NCBI GenBank assembly: GCA_041395905.1
Contig: JAWKZP010000021.1
Location: 1 to 64,000, forward strand
Direction of reading: 5' to 3'
Length of the DNA stretch: 64,000 nucleotides
Source: UBA7803 sp041395905
Lineage (GTDB): Bacteria; Pseudomonadota; Gammaproteobacteria; Pseudomonadales; Azotimanducaceae
This document shows, one piece after another, positions 7,779 through 16,077 of this stretch. The notes beneath the pieces are model-generated. The model was not told where the DNA came from and did not search any database. It was given only the letters and a program-made list of their open reading frames with translations. Within the stretch, counting starts at the first letter, position 1; the number at the start of each line of letters is the position of its first letter. A program made the translations under genes and the position numbers.

Positions 7779-8795
7779 TCAATCGACGTCCACCGCCGTG
7801 AGTGCCGTCCAGGCGCGTTCGAAGTCTGCGGGCGGCGGCGCCTCGAAACGCAGGCGCTGCCCGTCCAGCTCGAAGGCCAGATACCATGCGTGCAGGCACA
7901 ATCGCCGGATGTTCAGTGAGCGCGCGAGGTCCAGCTGCGCCTCGGAAGCATATTTTTCGTCTCCCACGACCGCATGGCCGCTGGCCTGGGCGTGCACGCG
8001 GATCTGATGCGTGCGCCCCGTGTGCAGACGCGCTTCCAGACGCGTGGCCTGCGCCGACTGCGCGCGGATGGAAAAGTCCGTCCGGCTGGGTTTGCCGTCG
8101 GTTGCGACACGGACTCGGCGCTCGCCGCTGGCCGTATGGTAGCGATGCAGGGCCAGTCGTACCGTGGTCACACGCCGCGGCCAGCGCCCATGAACGATGA
8201 GCTCGTAATGCTTGCGCACCTGGCGCTCACGCAGCGCGCTGTGCAGGCTTTGCAGCACGCCGCGACTCTTGGCGAGCAGCAGACATCCGGAGGTATCACG
8301 GTCGAGCCGATGCGCCAGAGACAGCGGCACGTCGGGGCGCATGCGCCGCAGCGCCTCGATGGCACCGTATGACAGCCCGCTGCCGCCGTGCACGGCCAGC
8401 CCTGCAGGTTTGTTTACCACCAGCAGCCGCTCGTCCTCGAACAGCACGGCCTGTTCCAGTTGTTGCAGCAGACGATCGCCGATGAACGCGGCGGCCGCGC
8501 CCGTCCGCGCTGGATCTTCGGCCGCAGCTGTGCGAACCGGCGGAATTCGTATCCGGTCGCCGGCCACCAGGCGCTGCGTCGGCTTGACGCGTCCGCCATT
8601 GACCCGCACTTCGCCGCTTCGGAGCATGCGGTAGATACGGCTGCGCGGCACGCCCGCGAGCTCGCGCAGAAGAAAGTTGTCGATTCGCTGGCCGGCGTCG
8701 TCGCGCACCACCACCACCTGACGGGCGCCTGCGGCCGCGCTGCGAGCCTGCGGCGGCGCGTCTGCGCGATCGCGTTCGTCAACCTCGTCGTTCAT
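7779..8795 (-). CDS. rluC: 23S rRNA pseudouridine synthase RluC (RluA family)
   Basis: Isomerises specific uridines of 23S rRNA. It has 338 residues: an N-terminal S4 RNA-binding domain (about residues 35-85, IDNFLLREL and SRIYRMLRSGEVRVNG) and a pseudouridine synthase domain with the catalytic aspartate in HRLDRDTSGCLLLAK. RTHQIRVH follows in the C-terminal half. Placement next to and divergent from rne supports RluC over RluA or RluD. Confidence 0.92.
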   Translation of the reverse strand: MNDEVDERDRADAPPQARSAAAGARQVVVVRDDAGQRIDNFLLRELAGVPRSRIYRMLRSGEVRVNGGRVKPTQRLVAGDRIRIPPVRTAAAEDPARTGAAAAFIGDRLLQQLEQAVLFEDERLLVVNKPAGLAVHGGSGLSYGAIEALRRMRPDVPLSLAHRLDRDTSGCLLLAKSRGVLQSLHSALRERQVRKHYELIVHGRWPRRVTTVRLALHRYHTASGERRVRVATDGKPSRTDFSIRAQSAQATRLEARLHTGRTHQIRVHAQASGHAVVGDEKYASEAQLDLARSLNIRRLCLHAWYLAFELDGQRLRFEAPPPADFERAWTALTAVDVD

Positions 8796-8822
8796 CGGCC
8801 ATCAACATTTTTTTTCAGGGGT

Positions 8823-8851
8823 TTGAAGCACTTATCAATGACTGCTACTAT
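8823..8851 (+). promoter_or_regulatory. putative sigma70 promoter for rne
   Basis: TTGAAG (-35) and TACTAT (-10) are separated by exactly 17 bases. Transcription from here would begin near 8858, about 720 bases before the rne ATG. It lies in the only AT-richer patch of the rluC-rne gap. Confidence 0.6.
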
Positions 8852-8857
8852 CCGTCC

Positions 8858-9581
8858 GCCTCCTCGCAGGCGCGACCGGAAAGTCCGATCCGACCATAAG
8901 TCCCATCCGACTGAACAGTCCACGCCGGTACCCGGCCCAACAGGCAGATCATACCGGCACGCATGCGGGGAAGCCGGCCATATCATGTGCCCCTACCCTG
9001 CAGCGCACGAGCTGCGCAGGAAGTGGCCACGGGGCTGAACAGAGTCACAGTTAACGTACGCCGAGGCAAGGCGGATTTTTACTCGAGGCACGGTGCGCCA
9101 GGTGATCGTGGCGGGCAGCAGAGCAAGCGGAGCGCAGGTTATCGCCCGCACAAAGCCGCCCGCTACGCCGAGTCAGTCACAACGCGCCGCCAGCCCGGGT
9201 TGCAGAACGAAGAAGGTATCGTCGAACGCCCCACCCGATCAACGATGGGGCGAAGCGGGCGAGCCTTCCGATGGACGGAGAACATTTCCGCACAGCGCGC
9301 GCACCGCGCGCGCGATGCGGACTGTCAGGACCGGAAAGGTCCAGTCGCGAACCCAGCGAGCAGAACGGGGCGATACAGGAGACCAGGCCACACCCATGCA
9401 CGATGCGACAACGCAACTCGTCATGCCGGCGTCCGCCGAATGCGGGCGCCAAGGTGTTCCCTGCCCTGCCGCCGGTCACCCGTTCGGCTGCTGAGCCCGG
9501 CCGTCATCCGACCATCAGGTCTGCCCTTCCGTTGCCTCTGGCGCGGGCGTTCCGACGCTCCTACAGAGGATATGCAAAGAC
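8858..9581 (+). other. long non-coding leader upstream of rne
   Basis: About 0.72 kb with no convincing coding sequence. The frames that stay open here are Arg-rich and lack ribosome sites. RNase E genes commonly have a long structured 5' UTR through which the enzyme limits its own mRNA, so this stretch probably serves that role. I did not fold it. An AGAGGA ribosome site at 9565-9570 precedes the rne ATG. Confidence 0.55.
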
Positions 9582-12500
9582 ATGAAACGCATGCTGATCA
9601 ACGCGACGCAGCCCGAAGAGGTGCGCGTCGCCCTGGTTGATGGTCAGAAACTTTACGATCTCGACATCGAGAATCGTGGCAGAGAGCAGAAGAAGGGCAG
9701 CATCTACAAAGCCCGGATCAGCCGGGTAGAACCCAGTCTCGAGGCCGCCTTCGTCGAATATGGCGCCGACCGCCACGGGTTTCTGCCCCTCAAAGAGATC
9801 TCCCGTCAGTACTTCAAGCCCTCCTCCGGCGAATCCGGCGGCCGGGTGCTGATCCAGGAAGTCATTCAGGAAGGCCAGGAAGTCCTGGTGCAGGTGGACA
9901 AGGAGGAGCGCGGCACCAAGGGCGCGGCGCTCACTACCTTCATCAGTCTGGCCGGCCGCTGTCTCGTGCTGATGCCGAACAATCCGCGCGCGGGCGGCAT
10001 CTCGCGCCGCATCGAGGGCGAAGAGCGTGACGAGCTGCGCGAGGCCCTGAGCAAGCTGGAGATTCCACAGGGCATGGGGGTGATCGTGCGCACCGCCGGC
10101 ATCGGCCGCAGCGCCGAGGAGCTCCAGTGGGACCTGGATTATCTGCTGCAGCTGTGGGAGGCGATCCGTACCGCCGCCGACCAGGAGCGCGCACCTTCGC
10201 TCCTCTACCAGGAGAACAACGTCATCCTGCGCGCCATCCGCGACAACCTGCGGCGCGACATCGGCGAGGTGCTGATCGACGGCAAGGACGCATACGACGA
10301 GGCCAACGCCTTCATCGAGCTGGTCATGCCGCACTACAAGGATCGGGTCAAGTACTACACCGACAACATCCCGCTGTTCAGCCGCTACCAGATCGAGAGT
10401 CAGATCGAGACCGCCTTCCACCACACCGTGAAGCTGCCTTCCGGCGGCAGCCTGGTGATCGATCCCACCGAGGCGCTGGTTTCCATCGACATCAATTCCG
10501 CGCGCGCCACCAAGGGCGCGGACATCGAAGAGACCGCGCTCAACACCAATCTGGAGGCTGCCGACGAGATTGCCCGTCAGCTGCGCCTGCGCGACGTCGG
10601 CGGGCTGATCGTGATCGATTTCATCGACATGACCGGCGTCAAGAATCAGCGCGCCGTGGAGAACCGGCTGCGCGAAGCTCTGGAAGCCGATCGCGCCCGC
10701 ATCCAGGTCGGGCGGATCTCGCGCTTCGGCCTGATGGAAATGTCCCGGCAGCGGTTGCGGCCGTCTCTGGAGGAGCTGACCACCGAAATCTGTCCGCGCT
10801 GCAGCGGCCAGGGACGAATCCGGGTCACCAGTTCCCTGGCACTCGGCATTCTGCGCGTCATGGAGGAAGAAGCGCTCAAGGAACGCAGTTCCATGGTTCG
10901 AGCTCTGGTCCCGCTGAACGTAGCGTCCTACCTGCTCAACGAGAAGCGCGACGACGTCGCCGAGATCGAGCGGCGGACCGGCACCCACCTGGTGATCATC
11001 CCGAACGTCAACATGGAGACACCGCAGTACGAGGTGCAGCGGATCCGCGACGATCAGCTGGCTGAAGAGGCCAGCGTGCCGAGCTACGAACTCACCGACA
11101 CCGGCTCCCAGCCGGTCGTGGTGGAGCGCAGACCGGAGGCGCCGTCGGCGCCGCGGGCGGCCGTGCAACCGATCCGCCCGGCTGCCCCGGCACCAAGACG
11201 CCCGGAAGCCCCTGCGCCAGTAGAGAGCGAGGCGCCCGCGGCAACGCCTGCGGCACCGCCTCCGGCCGAAGCGGAGAAGCCCGGATTTCTGCGCCGCCTG
11301 ACGGCGACCCTGTTCGGAACCGGCCCGCAGCCCGCAGCGGCTGGCCCTGTGCCGGCGCGGAGCGCGGGCGCTGCCGGCGCGGCAGGTGGATCGACGCCAG
11401 CCCAGGAAAGCACTGGCCGCGCGCGCGATGGCCGCCAGAACCGGGGCGGACGCGGCGCCAGGGACGCCGGAGCAGAGGCTGCCGGCGAACCCTCCAGGGA
11501 CAATGGGCGCAGCACGTCCCGTGATTCCCGCCAGGCTTCCGAGCGTGCCGGCGAACGCGGCACCGAGCGTTCGAGAACCGCCCGTGGCGACCAGCGAGGG
11601 GACCAGAAGGCCGAACAGACGGGAGACGAGCAGCGCACGGACCAGCGCGGCGAACAATCCGCGGAAGGTCGATCGCGGCGGCGGCGCGGACGCCGCGACG
11701 CCGACAAGCCGGGGCGCGATGAGCAAGCCGGAGACGAGGGTCGCCGGCGTTCGCGTGAGCCACAGCGGGACGCGAGTGCCGAGACGGACGCTCAGACCGA
11801 GGGTACTGCAACCCGCGAGGCCGACCGGAACGCGGACGAGCGCAGCTCCGAGCCCCGCGGCAGACGCCGCGGCGGGCGCCGTGGCAGCAACAGCGAAGCC
11901 GGCACGGGCGAATCGGGCAGCGGGCCCGCGGACTCCGGCCAGGCGGCAGCGGAGCGCGCCCAGGCGACCGCCGAGATCGTGCCGCTGGCAGAGCGCCGCC
12001 CTTCCGAGGAGCAGCTGGCCCGCAGCAAGCGTCGCCCCAAGCGCGATCGCGCGGCATTGAGCGATGCGGCGACGGGACCGGCCGGCGGCGCTGTCGCGGC
12101 CGGCGCGTCCGCAGCGACGGTCAGCGCAGCAAGCTCTGCAGCAGGCAGCAGGGCCGCTGCCGAGTCGGAACCGACCGAGATGGCCATTGCTGCCAGCAGG
12201 GCGGAACCGGCGGGCGCCACCGCGAAAGCGGCGGCCGAGCAAGGCGAAGCACCAGCCGTGATGACGGCTGAGGCATCGGCCGCCGACGCGGGGGCGGTGG
12301 AAACGGCCGTGGTGGAAGCGACTGTGGAAGCGGAGGCCGCCCCGGCGCCGCAAGCCGGGAAACCGGAAATGCAGGCGGCGGCTGACGCTACTCCGGCAGC
12401 TGAAGCTGCTCCGGCAGCTGAAGCTGGTCCCGTCGCTGAAGGTGCTTCGGAAGCTGAGCCGGCGCCGGCCGCTGAAGCGCCTGCCGAAGCCACGTCGGGC

Positions 12501-12629
12501 GCCGCAACCCCGGCAGAGCAACCCGCCGAACCTGCACGCAGGGCATACAATGACCCGCGCGAGGTGCGTAGGCGTCAGCGTGAAGCGGAGCTCAAAGCCC
12601 AGGGCGTGATTACCCGCAAGAGCGAGTAG
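9582..12629 (+). CDS. rne: ribonuclease E
   Basis: Endonuclease that starts mRNA decay and processes stable RNAs; scaffold of the degradosome at the inner membrane. It has 1015 residues. The catalytic half is collinear with E. coli: S1 domain (about 39-119), catalytic D303 (SIDIN) and D346 (VIDFID), Zn-link C404 and C407 (CPRCSGQG). After about residue 510 it is disordered. A GFLRRLTATLFG stretch (about 567-578) resembles the amphipathic membrane-binding helix, followed by Arg/Asp-rich RNA-binding blocks, then an Ala/Glu/Pro-rich region and a conserved-looking tail (YNDPREVRRRQRE). It is convergent with murB. Confidence 0.97.
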   Translation: MKRMLINATQPEEVRVALVDGQKLYDLDIENRGREQKKGSIYKARISRVEPSLEAAFVEYGADRHGFLPLKEISRQYFKPSSGESGGRVLIQEVIQEGQEVLVQVDKEERGTKGAALTTFISLAGRCLVLMPNNPRAGGISRRIEGEERDELREALSKLEIPQGMGVIVRTAGIGRSAEELQWDLDYLLQLWEAIRTAADQERAPSLLYQENNVILRAIRDNLRRDIGEVLIDGKDAYDEANAFIELVMPHYKDRVKYYTDNIPLFSRYQIESQIETAFHHTVKLPSGGSLVIDPTEALVSIDINSARATKGADIEETALNTNLEAADEIARQLRLRDVGGLIVIDFIDMTGVKNQRAVENRLREALEADRARIQVGRISRFGLMEMSRQRLRPSLEELTTEICPRCSGQGRIRVTSSLALGILRVMEEEALKERSSMVRALVPLNVASYLLNEKRDDVAEIERRTGTHLVIIPNVNMETPQYEVQRIRDDQLAEEASVPSYELTDTGSQPVVVERRPEAPSAPRAAVQPIRPAAPAPRRPEAPAPVESEAPAATPAAPPPAEAEKPGFLRRLTATLFGTGPQPAAAGPVPARSAGAAGAAGGSTPAQESTGRARDGRQNRGGRGARDAGAEAAGEPSRDNGRSTSRDSRQASERAGERGTERSRTARGDQRGDQKAEQTGDEQRTDQRGEQSAEGRSRRRRGRRDADKPGRDEQAGDEGRRRSREPQRDASAETDAQTEGTATREADRNADERSSEPRGRRRGGRRGSNSEAGTGESGSGPADSGQAAAERAQATAEIVPLAERRPSEEQLARSKRRPKRDRAALSDAATGPAGGAVAAGASAATVSAASSAAGSRAAAESEPTEMAIAASRAEPAGATAKAAAEQGEAPAVMTAEASAADAGAVETAVVEATVEAEAAPAPQAGKPEMQAAADATPAAEAAPAAEAGPVAEGASEAEPAPAAEAPAEATSGAATPAEQPAEPARRAYNDPREVRRRQREAELKAQGVITRKSE

Positions 12630-12638
12630 CCCGCGCGC

Positions 12639-13664
12639 TCAGTTCGAGCCCAGAATCCTGGGCTCGAACTCGAGCAGCACCCCGAAGCGGCGCTGAACGT
12701 CATCGCGGATGTCCGCGGCCAGGGCCAGGATGTCTGCTGCGGATGCGTTGCCGTAGTTCACCAGCACCAGAGGCTGCCGGCGCCACACCCCGGCGTCGCC
12801 CGAGCGGCGTCCCTTCCAGCCACACCGGTCGATGAGCTGAGCGGCACTCAGCTTGACGGTTCCGGTGGCCGATTCGTGCAGACTCAGTCCGCCATGGCGG
12901 TCCCTCAACGCGAGCGCCGCAGCGCGAGCGAGCTCAGGGTTCTTGAAGAAGCTGCCGACGTTTCCGACGCGGCGGGGATCCGGCAGCTTGCGGCGCCGAA
13001 CCCGACAGATGGCCTCGGCAACCATCACCGGCGTCAGGCGCGGGCTGTCGGCACCCACACCGAGATGCGCAAGCTCCGCTCGCACGTCGGGGTAATCCAG
13101 CTGCAGCGCCGCGTGCTCGGCTACTCGCAGTGTGACATCCAGAATCACGAACCGGTCCAGCAGCTCCGATTTGAACACGCTGTCACGGTAGCGGAATCCG
13201 CACTCATCGAGATCGAAACGACGGATCGTGCCTGATTCGCGATCCACCGCGCGCAACGCCACGAAGCGATCCTTGAGCTCGACACCGTAGGCGCCGATGT
13301 TCTGCATGGGTGCCGCGCCGACGCTGCCGGGAATCAACACGAGATTCTCGAGCCCGGCCCAACCCTGAGCCAGCACGAAACGCACGAGGTCATGCCAGCG
13401 CTCGCCCGCAGCGGCAGTCACATGCCAGGCTCCCGGCCCCGCGGCGCTGACCCGGACGCCCCGGGTACGCATGCGCACCAGCCAGCCATCGAGCCGGGGC
13501 TGCAACACCACGTTGCTGCCGCCGCCCAGTATCGTCAGGCGCCGGCCCGCACCCCGCGCTGCGGCGATGGTATCGAGCAGCAGGCGTTCTTCGCTCGCCT
13601 CAATCACCCGCTCGGCCTGGGCTGCCAGATGCAGGGTGTTCGTTGCAGCGGTGACCGGCGCCAT
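12639..13664 (-). CDS. murB: UDP-N-acetylmuramate dehydrogenase
   Basis: FAD enzyme that reduces UDP-GlcNAc-enolpyruvate to UDP-MurNAc in peptidoglycan synthesis. It has 341 residues of the type I (E. coli-like) class. The FAD-binding LGGGSNVV motif, the IPGSVGAAPMQNIGAYG stretch, the catalytic serine in GNVGSFFKNP and a C-terminal glutamate in the LEFEPRI segment are visible. The ATG overlaps the alkB stop by one base (TGATG), so it is coupled to the gene upstream. Confidence 0.96.
   Translation of the reverse strand: MAPVTAATNTLHLAAQAERVIEASEERLLLDTIAAARGAGRRLTILGGGSNVVLQPRLDGWLVRMRTRGVRVSAAGPGAWHVTAAAGERWHDLVRFVLAQGWAGLENLVLIPGSVGAAPMQNIGAYGVELKDRFVALRAVDRESGTIRRFDLDECGFRYRDSVFKSELLDRFVILDVTLRVAEHAALQLDYPDVRAELAHLGVGADSPRLTPVMVAEAICRVRRRKLPDPRRVGNVGSFFKNPELARAAALALRDRHGGLSLHESATGTVKLSAAQLIDRCGWKGRRSGDAGVWRRQPLVLVNYGNASAADILALAADIRDDVQRRFGVLLEFEPRILGSN
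12642..12669. terminator. convergent hairpin between rne and murB
   Basis: A perfect 12-bp inverted repeat (GTTCGAGCCCAG / CTGGGCTCGAAC) with a 4-base AATC loop. It starts 13 bases after the rne stop and overlaps the last murB codons. It has no T-run, so it may be a 3'-end stabilising structure or a factor-assisted terminator serving both genes. Confidence 0.55.
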
Positions 13665-14266
13665 CAGCGGATCTGCCGCAGCCGCCGGAACGTGAGATTG
13701 ATGCGTTCCTCCACAGGCCGCCGGGTCTTCGGCAGGCAGTGTCGCAGCGTCCCGGGCATCACCAGCAGGGCACCGTGGCCGAGCGTCAGTGTGGCGGTCG
13801 CGGCACAGACGGGATCTTCAACCAGAAAGCGGCGTTCTGCGCCGAGACTCAGTGAGGCGATTTCGGCGCCGAGTCCGCGCTCGTCGTCCCGGTGCCAGCC
13901 CATGTAATCCCGGCCATCGCGATAGCGGTTGAGCAGCACGAAGTTGCTCTCGAAGCCGCTGCAGGCACTGACGCGACGGCACAGCGCTCGAAGCGTCTCC
14001 GGCCAGCCTGCACAGTGGTGATCATTGCCCGAATAGCGGTAGTTCAGGCCTGCGTCACCGTACCAGGCCACCAGCCGCGGCACAGGCGCTGCGCGCCCGA
14101 ACATGACGATGGTCTCCTGCTGCCAGCTCACCGAGCGCCGCAGCTCATCGAACAGCGCCTGCGCTTCGCGGCACGCCAGAAACCGCGGGAACAGGCGCCA
14201 GCTCCGGGTCGGGCCCCCGCCGCGCTGCACGCCCGACTCGGCGGCAGGACGCTGACGCTCAGCCAT
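13664..14266 (-). CDS. AlkB-like 2-oxoglutarate-dependent DNA repair dioxygenase
   Basis: Fe(II)/2-oxoglutarate oxygenase predicted to demethylate alkylated nucleobases. From the ATG at 14266 it has 200 residues. The iron ligands H125 and D127 (WHRDDE) and H176 (RHCLP), and the 2-oxoglutarate arginines R188 and R194 (ERINLTFR), are all present. It also has the LNYRYSGNDH and SLSLGAERRF motifs of the ALKBH2/3-like branch. It overlaps kdsB by eight bases and murB by one, so a repair gene is embedded in an envelope operon. The longer frame upstream is the shadow of kdsB. Confidence 0.9.
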   Translation of the reverse strand: MAERQRPAAESGVQRGGGPTRSWRLFPRFLACREAQALFDELRRSVSWQQETIVMFGRAAPVPRLVAWYGDAGLNYRYSGNDHHCAGWPETLRALCRRVSACSGFESNFVLLNRYRDGRDYMGWHRDDERGLGAEIASLSLGAERRFLVEDPVCAATATLTLGHGALLVMPGTLRHCLPKTRRPVEERINLTFRRLRQIR

Positions 14267-15053
14267 CTGCCACCAGGCGTCGCACCCGTTCCAGATCCGC
14301 GGGCGTATCGACGCCGCCCGGCACTTCGGCCAGCGCCTGTGCCACCTGAATGCGGATCCCATTGGCCAGGAGCCGCAGCTGTTCCAGTGATTCGGCGAGT
14401 TCGAGGGGGCTCGGGGGAAGGCTCACGAAGCGCCGCAGAGTTGCCACCCGGTAGCCATAGATGCCGATGTGCCGGAACCAGCCTGCCGTCGCGGGAAGCG
14501 GTCCCGCCGGGTGCGGATCCAGGGTGGCGAAGTGGTCGCGGTGATAGGGAATCGGTGCGCGCGAGAAATACAGGGCGAGTCCGCCGTGCTCGCGAACGAC
14601 CTTGACCACGTTCGGATCGAACACCTGTGCCAGATCCGCGATCGGCTCGCACAGCGTAGCCACGCCCACGTCCGGTGCACGAGCCAGCTCGTCGGCAACC
14701 TGCGCGATCACTTCCGGAGGAATCAGCGGCTCGTCGCCCTGCACGTTGATCACACGGGTATCGTCGCTCCAGCCGCGGCGCGCCACGACTTCCATCACCC
14801 GGTCGGATCCGGACAGGTGATCCGCGCGTGTCAGCATTACATGATGGCCGGAGCCACTCACCGCATCGGCCACACGCTGATCATCCGTGGCGATCACCAC
14901 CTCGTCGGCGCCGGCGAGCGCCGCGCGCTCGGCGACTCGCTCGATCATGGGCCGGCCGCCGATGTCCGCCAGCGGCTTCCCCGGCAGGCGCGTCGATGCA
15001 TAGCGAGCCGGAATGACGACTTTGAATCCCGCTGCCGTTTTCGCTTCACTCAT
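14259..15053 (-). CDS. kdsB: 3-deoxy-manno-octulosonate cytidylyltransferase
   Basis: Activates Kdo to CMP-Kdo for the lipopolysaccharide inner core. It has 264 residues from the ATG at 15053, chosen because it overlaps the lpxK stop as ATGA and gives VVIPARYASTRLPGKPL at the N-terminus. The NVQGDEPL metal/nucleotide motif and the GIYGYR segment are typical. The ycaR gene often found between lpxK and kdsB is absent. Confidence 0.96.
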   Translation of the reverse strand: MSEAKTAAGFKVVIPARYASTRLPGKPLADIGGRPMIERVAERAALAGADEVVIATDDQRVADAVSGSGHHVMLTRADHLSGSDRVMEVVARRGWSDDTRVINVQGDEPLIPPEVIAQVADELARAPDVGVATLCEPIADLAQVFDPNVVKVVREHGGLALYFSRAPIPYHRDHFATLDPHPAGPLPATAGWFRHIGIYGYRVATLRRFVSLPPSPLELAESLEQLRLLANGIRIQVAQALAEVPGGVDTPADLERVRRLVADG

Positions 15054-16077
15054 CGCCTGCTGATCCCGTGATCTTGAAGGAGTTGCTCGAGCGCAGCCCG
15101 GGCGGTGTCGCCCAGGGTCACGTCGACTTCCAGATACCAGCAACGTGGGCAGGGCTCCGGCAGGTGCCGCAGCTTCACCGCGTCTTTCTCGGTCACCACC
15201 ACGGCGAGTCCATCTGCGAAGGCGATCTCCCTGCCGTCGAACTGATGATGATCCCCAGCGGATGCGGTATCGGCTCGATGCCCAGCCCACGCAGCACCGC
15301 GAAGAATCGGGGCAGGTTGCCCACGCCGGCCACCGCGTGCACGTCGTGGTGGCGTGCCGCAAACGCATCGCAATCCAGACGGGCACCGCTGGCCAGGTTG
15401 ACGAACGCGACAGGCACCACGTGCATCGGCTGCTCGTCGTCGCGCAGCCTCAGGGGCCGGCCGTTGACCACCACCCAGTCTACCTCCTGCAGACGCTCGC
15501 CCGGTTCGCGCAGCGGCCCGGCAGGCAGGCACAACCCGTTGCCCAGACCACGCTCTCCGTCGACCACTGCGATCTCAATGTCGCGGGCAAGAGCGTAATG
15601 CTGCAACCCGTCGTCCGCGATCACCAGATCGCAATTCTGCTGCTCGAGCAGCGCCCGAACGGCGGCGACCCTCTCCGTACCCACCACCACCGGACATCCG
15701 GTTCGCGCCGCCAGCAGCGGCGCCTCGTCGCCCACCTGTTCCGGATCCGCACCCGGCGTCACGGCAACGGGCCGACGGCCGCCGCGGCCCCCGTACCCGC
15801 GGGAAACGATGCCAGGACGAAACCCGAGTCGCATCAGCTCGGCGGCCAGCCATATGACCAGCGGCGTCTTGCCGGTTCCTCCGACACTGATGTTTCCTAC
15901 CACGATCACGGGTACCGGGGCCCGCCAGGGGGTTCTGCGGCCGGTGCGGTAGGCATGCCGGCGCCGCGACGCGAGGCGTCTGTAGATCCAGGACAGCGGC
16001 CGCAACAGCCGCACCCAGCGCGCGTTCGAGTACCAGGCGGCAATCAGTGGTCCAGCGGCACGATCGGTATAACTCAT
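15050..16077 (-). pseudogene. lpxK: tetraacyldisaccharide 4'-kinase, one apparent frameshift
   Basis: Phosphorylates the lipid A precursor at the 4' position on the cytoplasmic face of the inner membrane. The N-terminal part starts at 16077, with the P-loop VGNISVGGTGKTP and SRGYGG, and continues to IEPIPHPLG. The C-terminal part (DHHQFDGREI, then VVVTEKDAVKLRHL) continues in another frame to the stop at 15050, which overlaps kdsB as ATGA. Restoring one base in the C4 run at 15253-15256 gives about 342 residues, the normal length. Since lpxK is usually essential, an assembly error is likelier than a true pseudogene. There is no stop between msbA and this gene. Confidence 0.88.

Noticed and set aside
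8963..9640. A 225-codon ORF in the rne leader
   Set aside because: Arg-rich, no ribosome site, overlaps the rne start in another frame, no recognisable domain.
11386..12060. Extra open frames over the 3' half of rne on both strands
   Set aside because: They follow from the repetitive, GC-rich disordered region of RNase E and show no independent gene features.
9561..12521. A 986-codon open frame antisense to rne
   Set aside because: It mirrors the rne codon structure in GC-rich DNA, is highly Arg/Gly/Ala-rich and has no domain; rne itself is certain.
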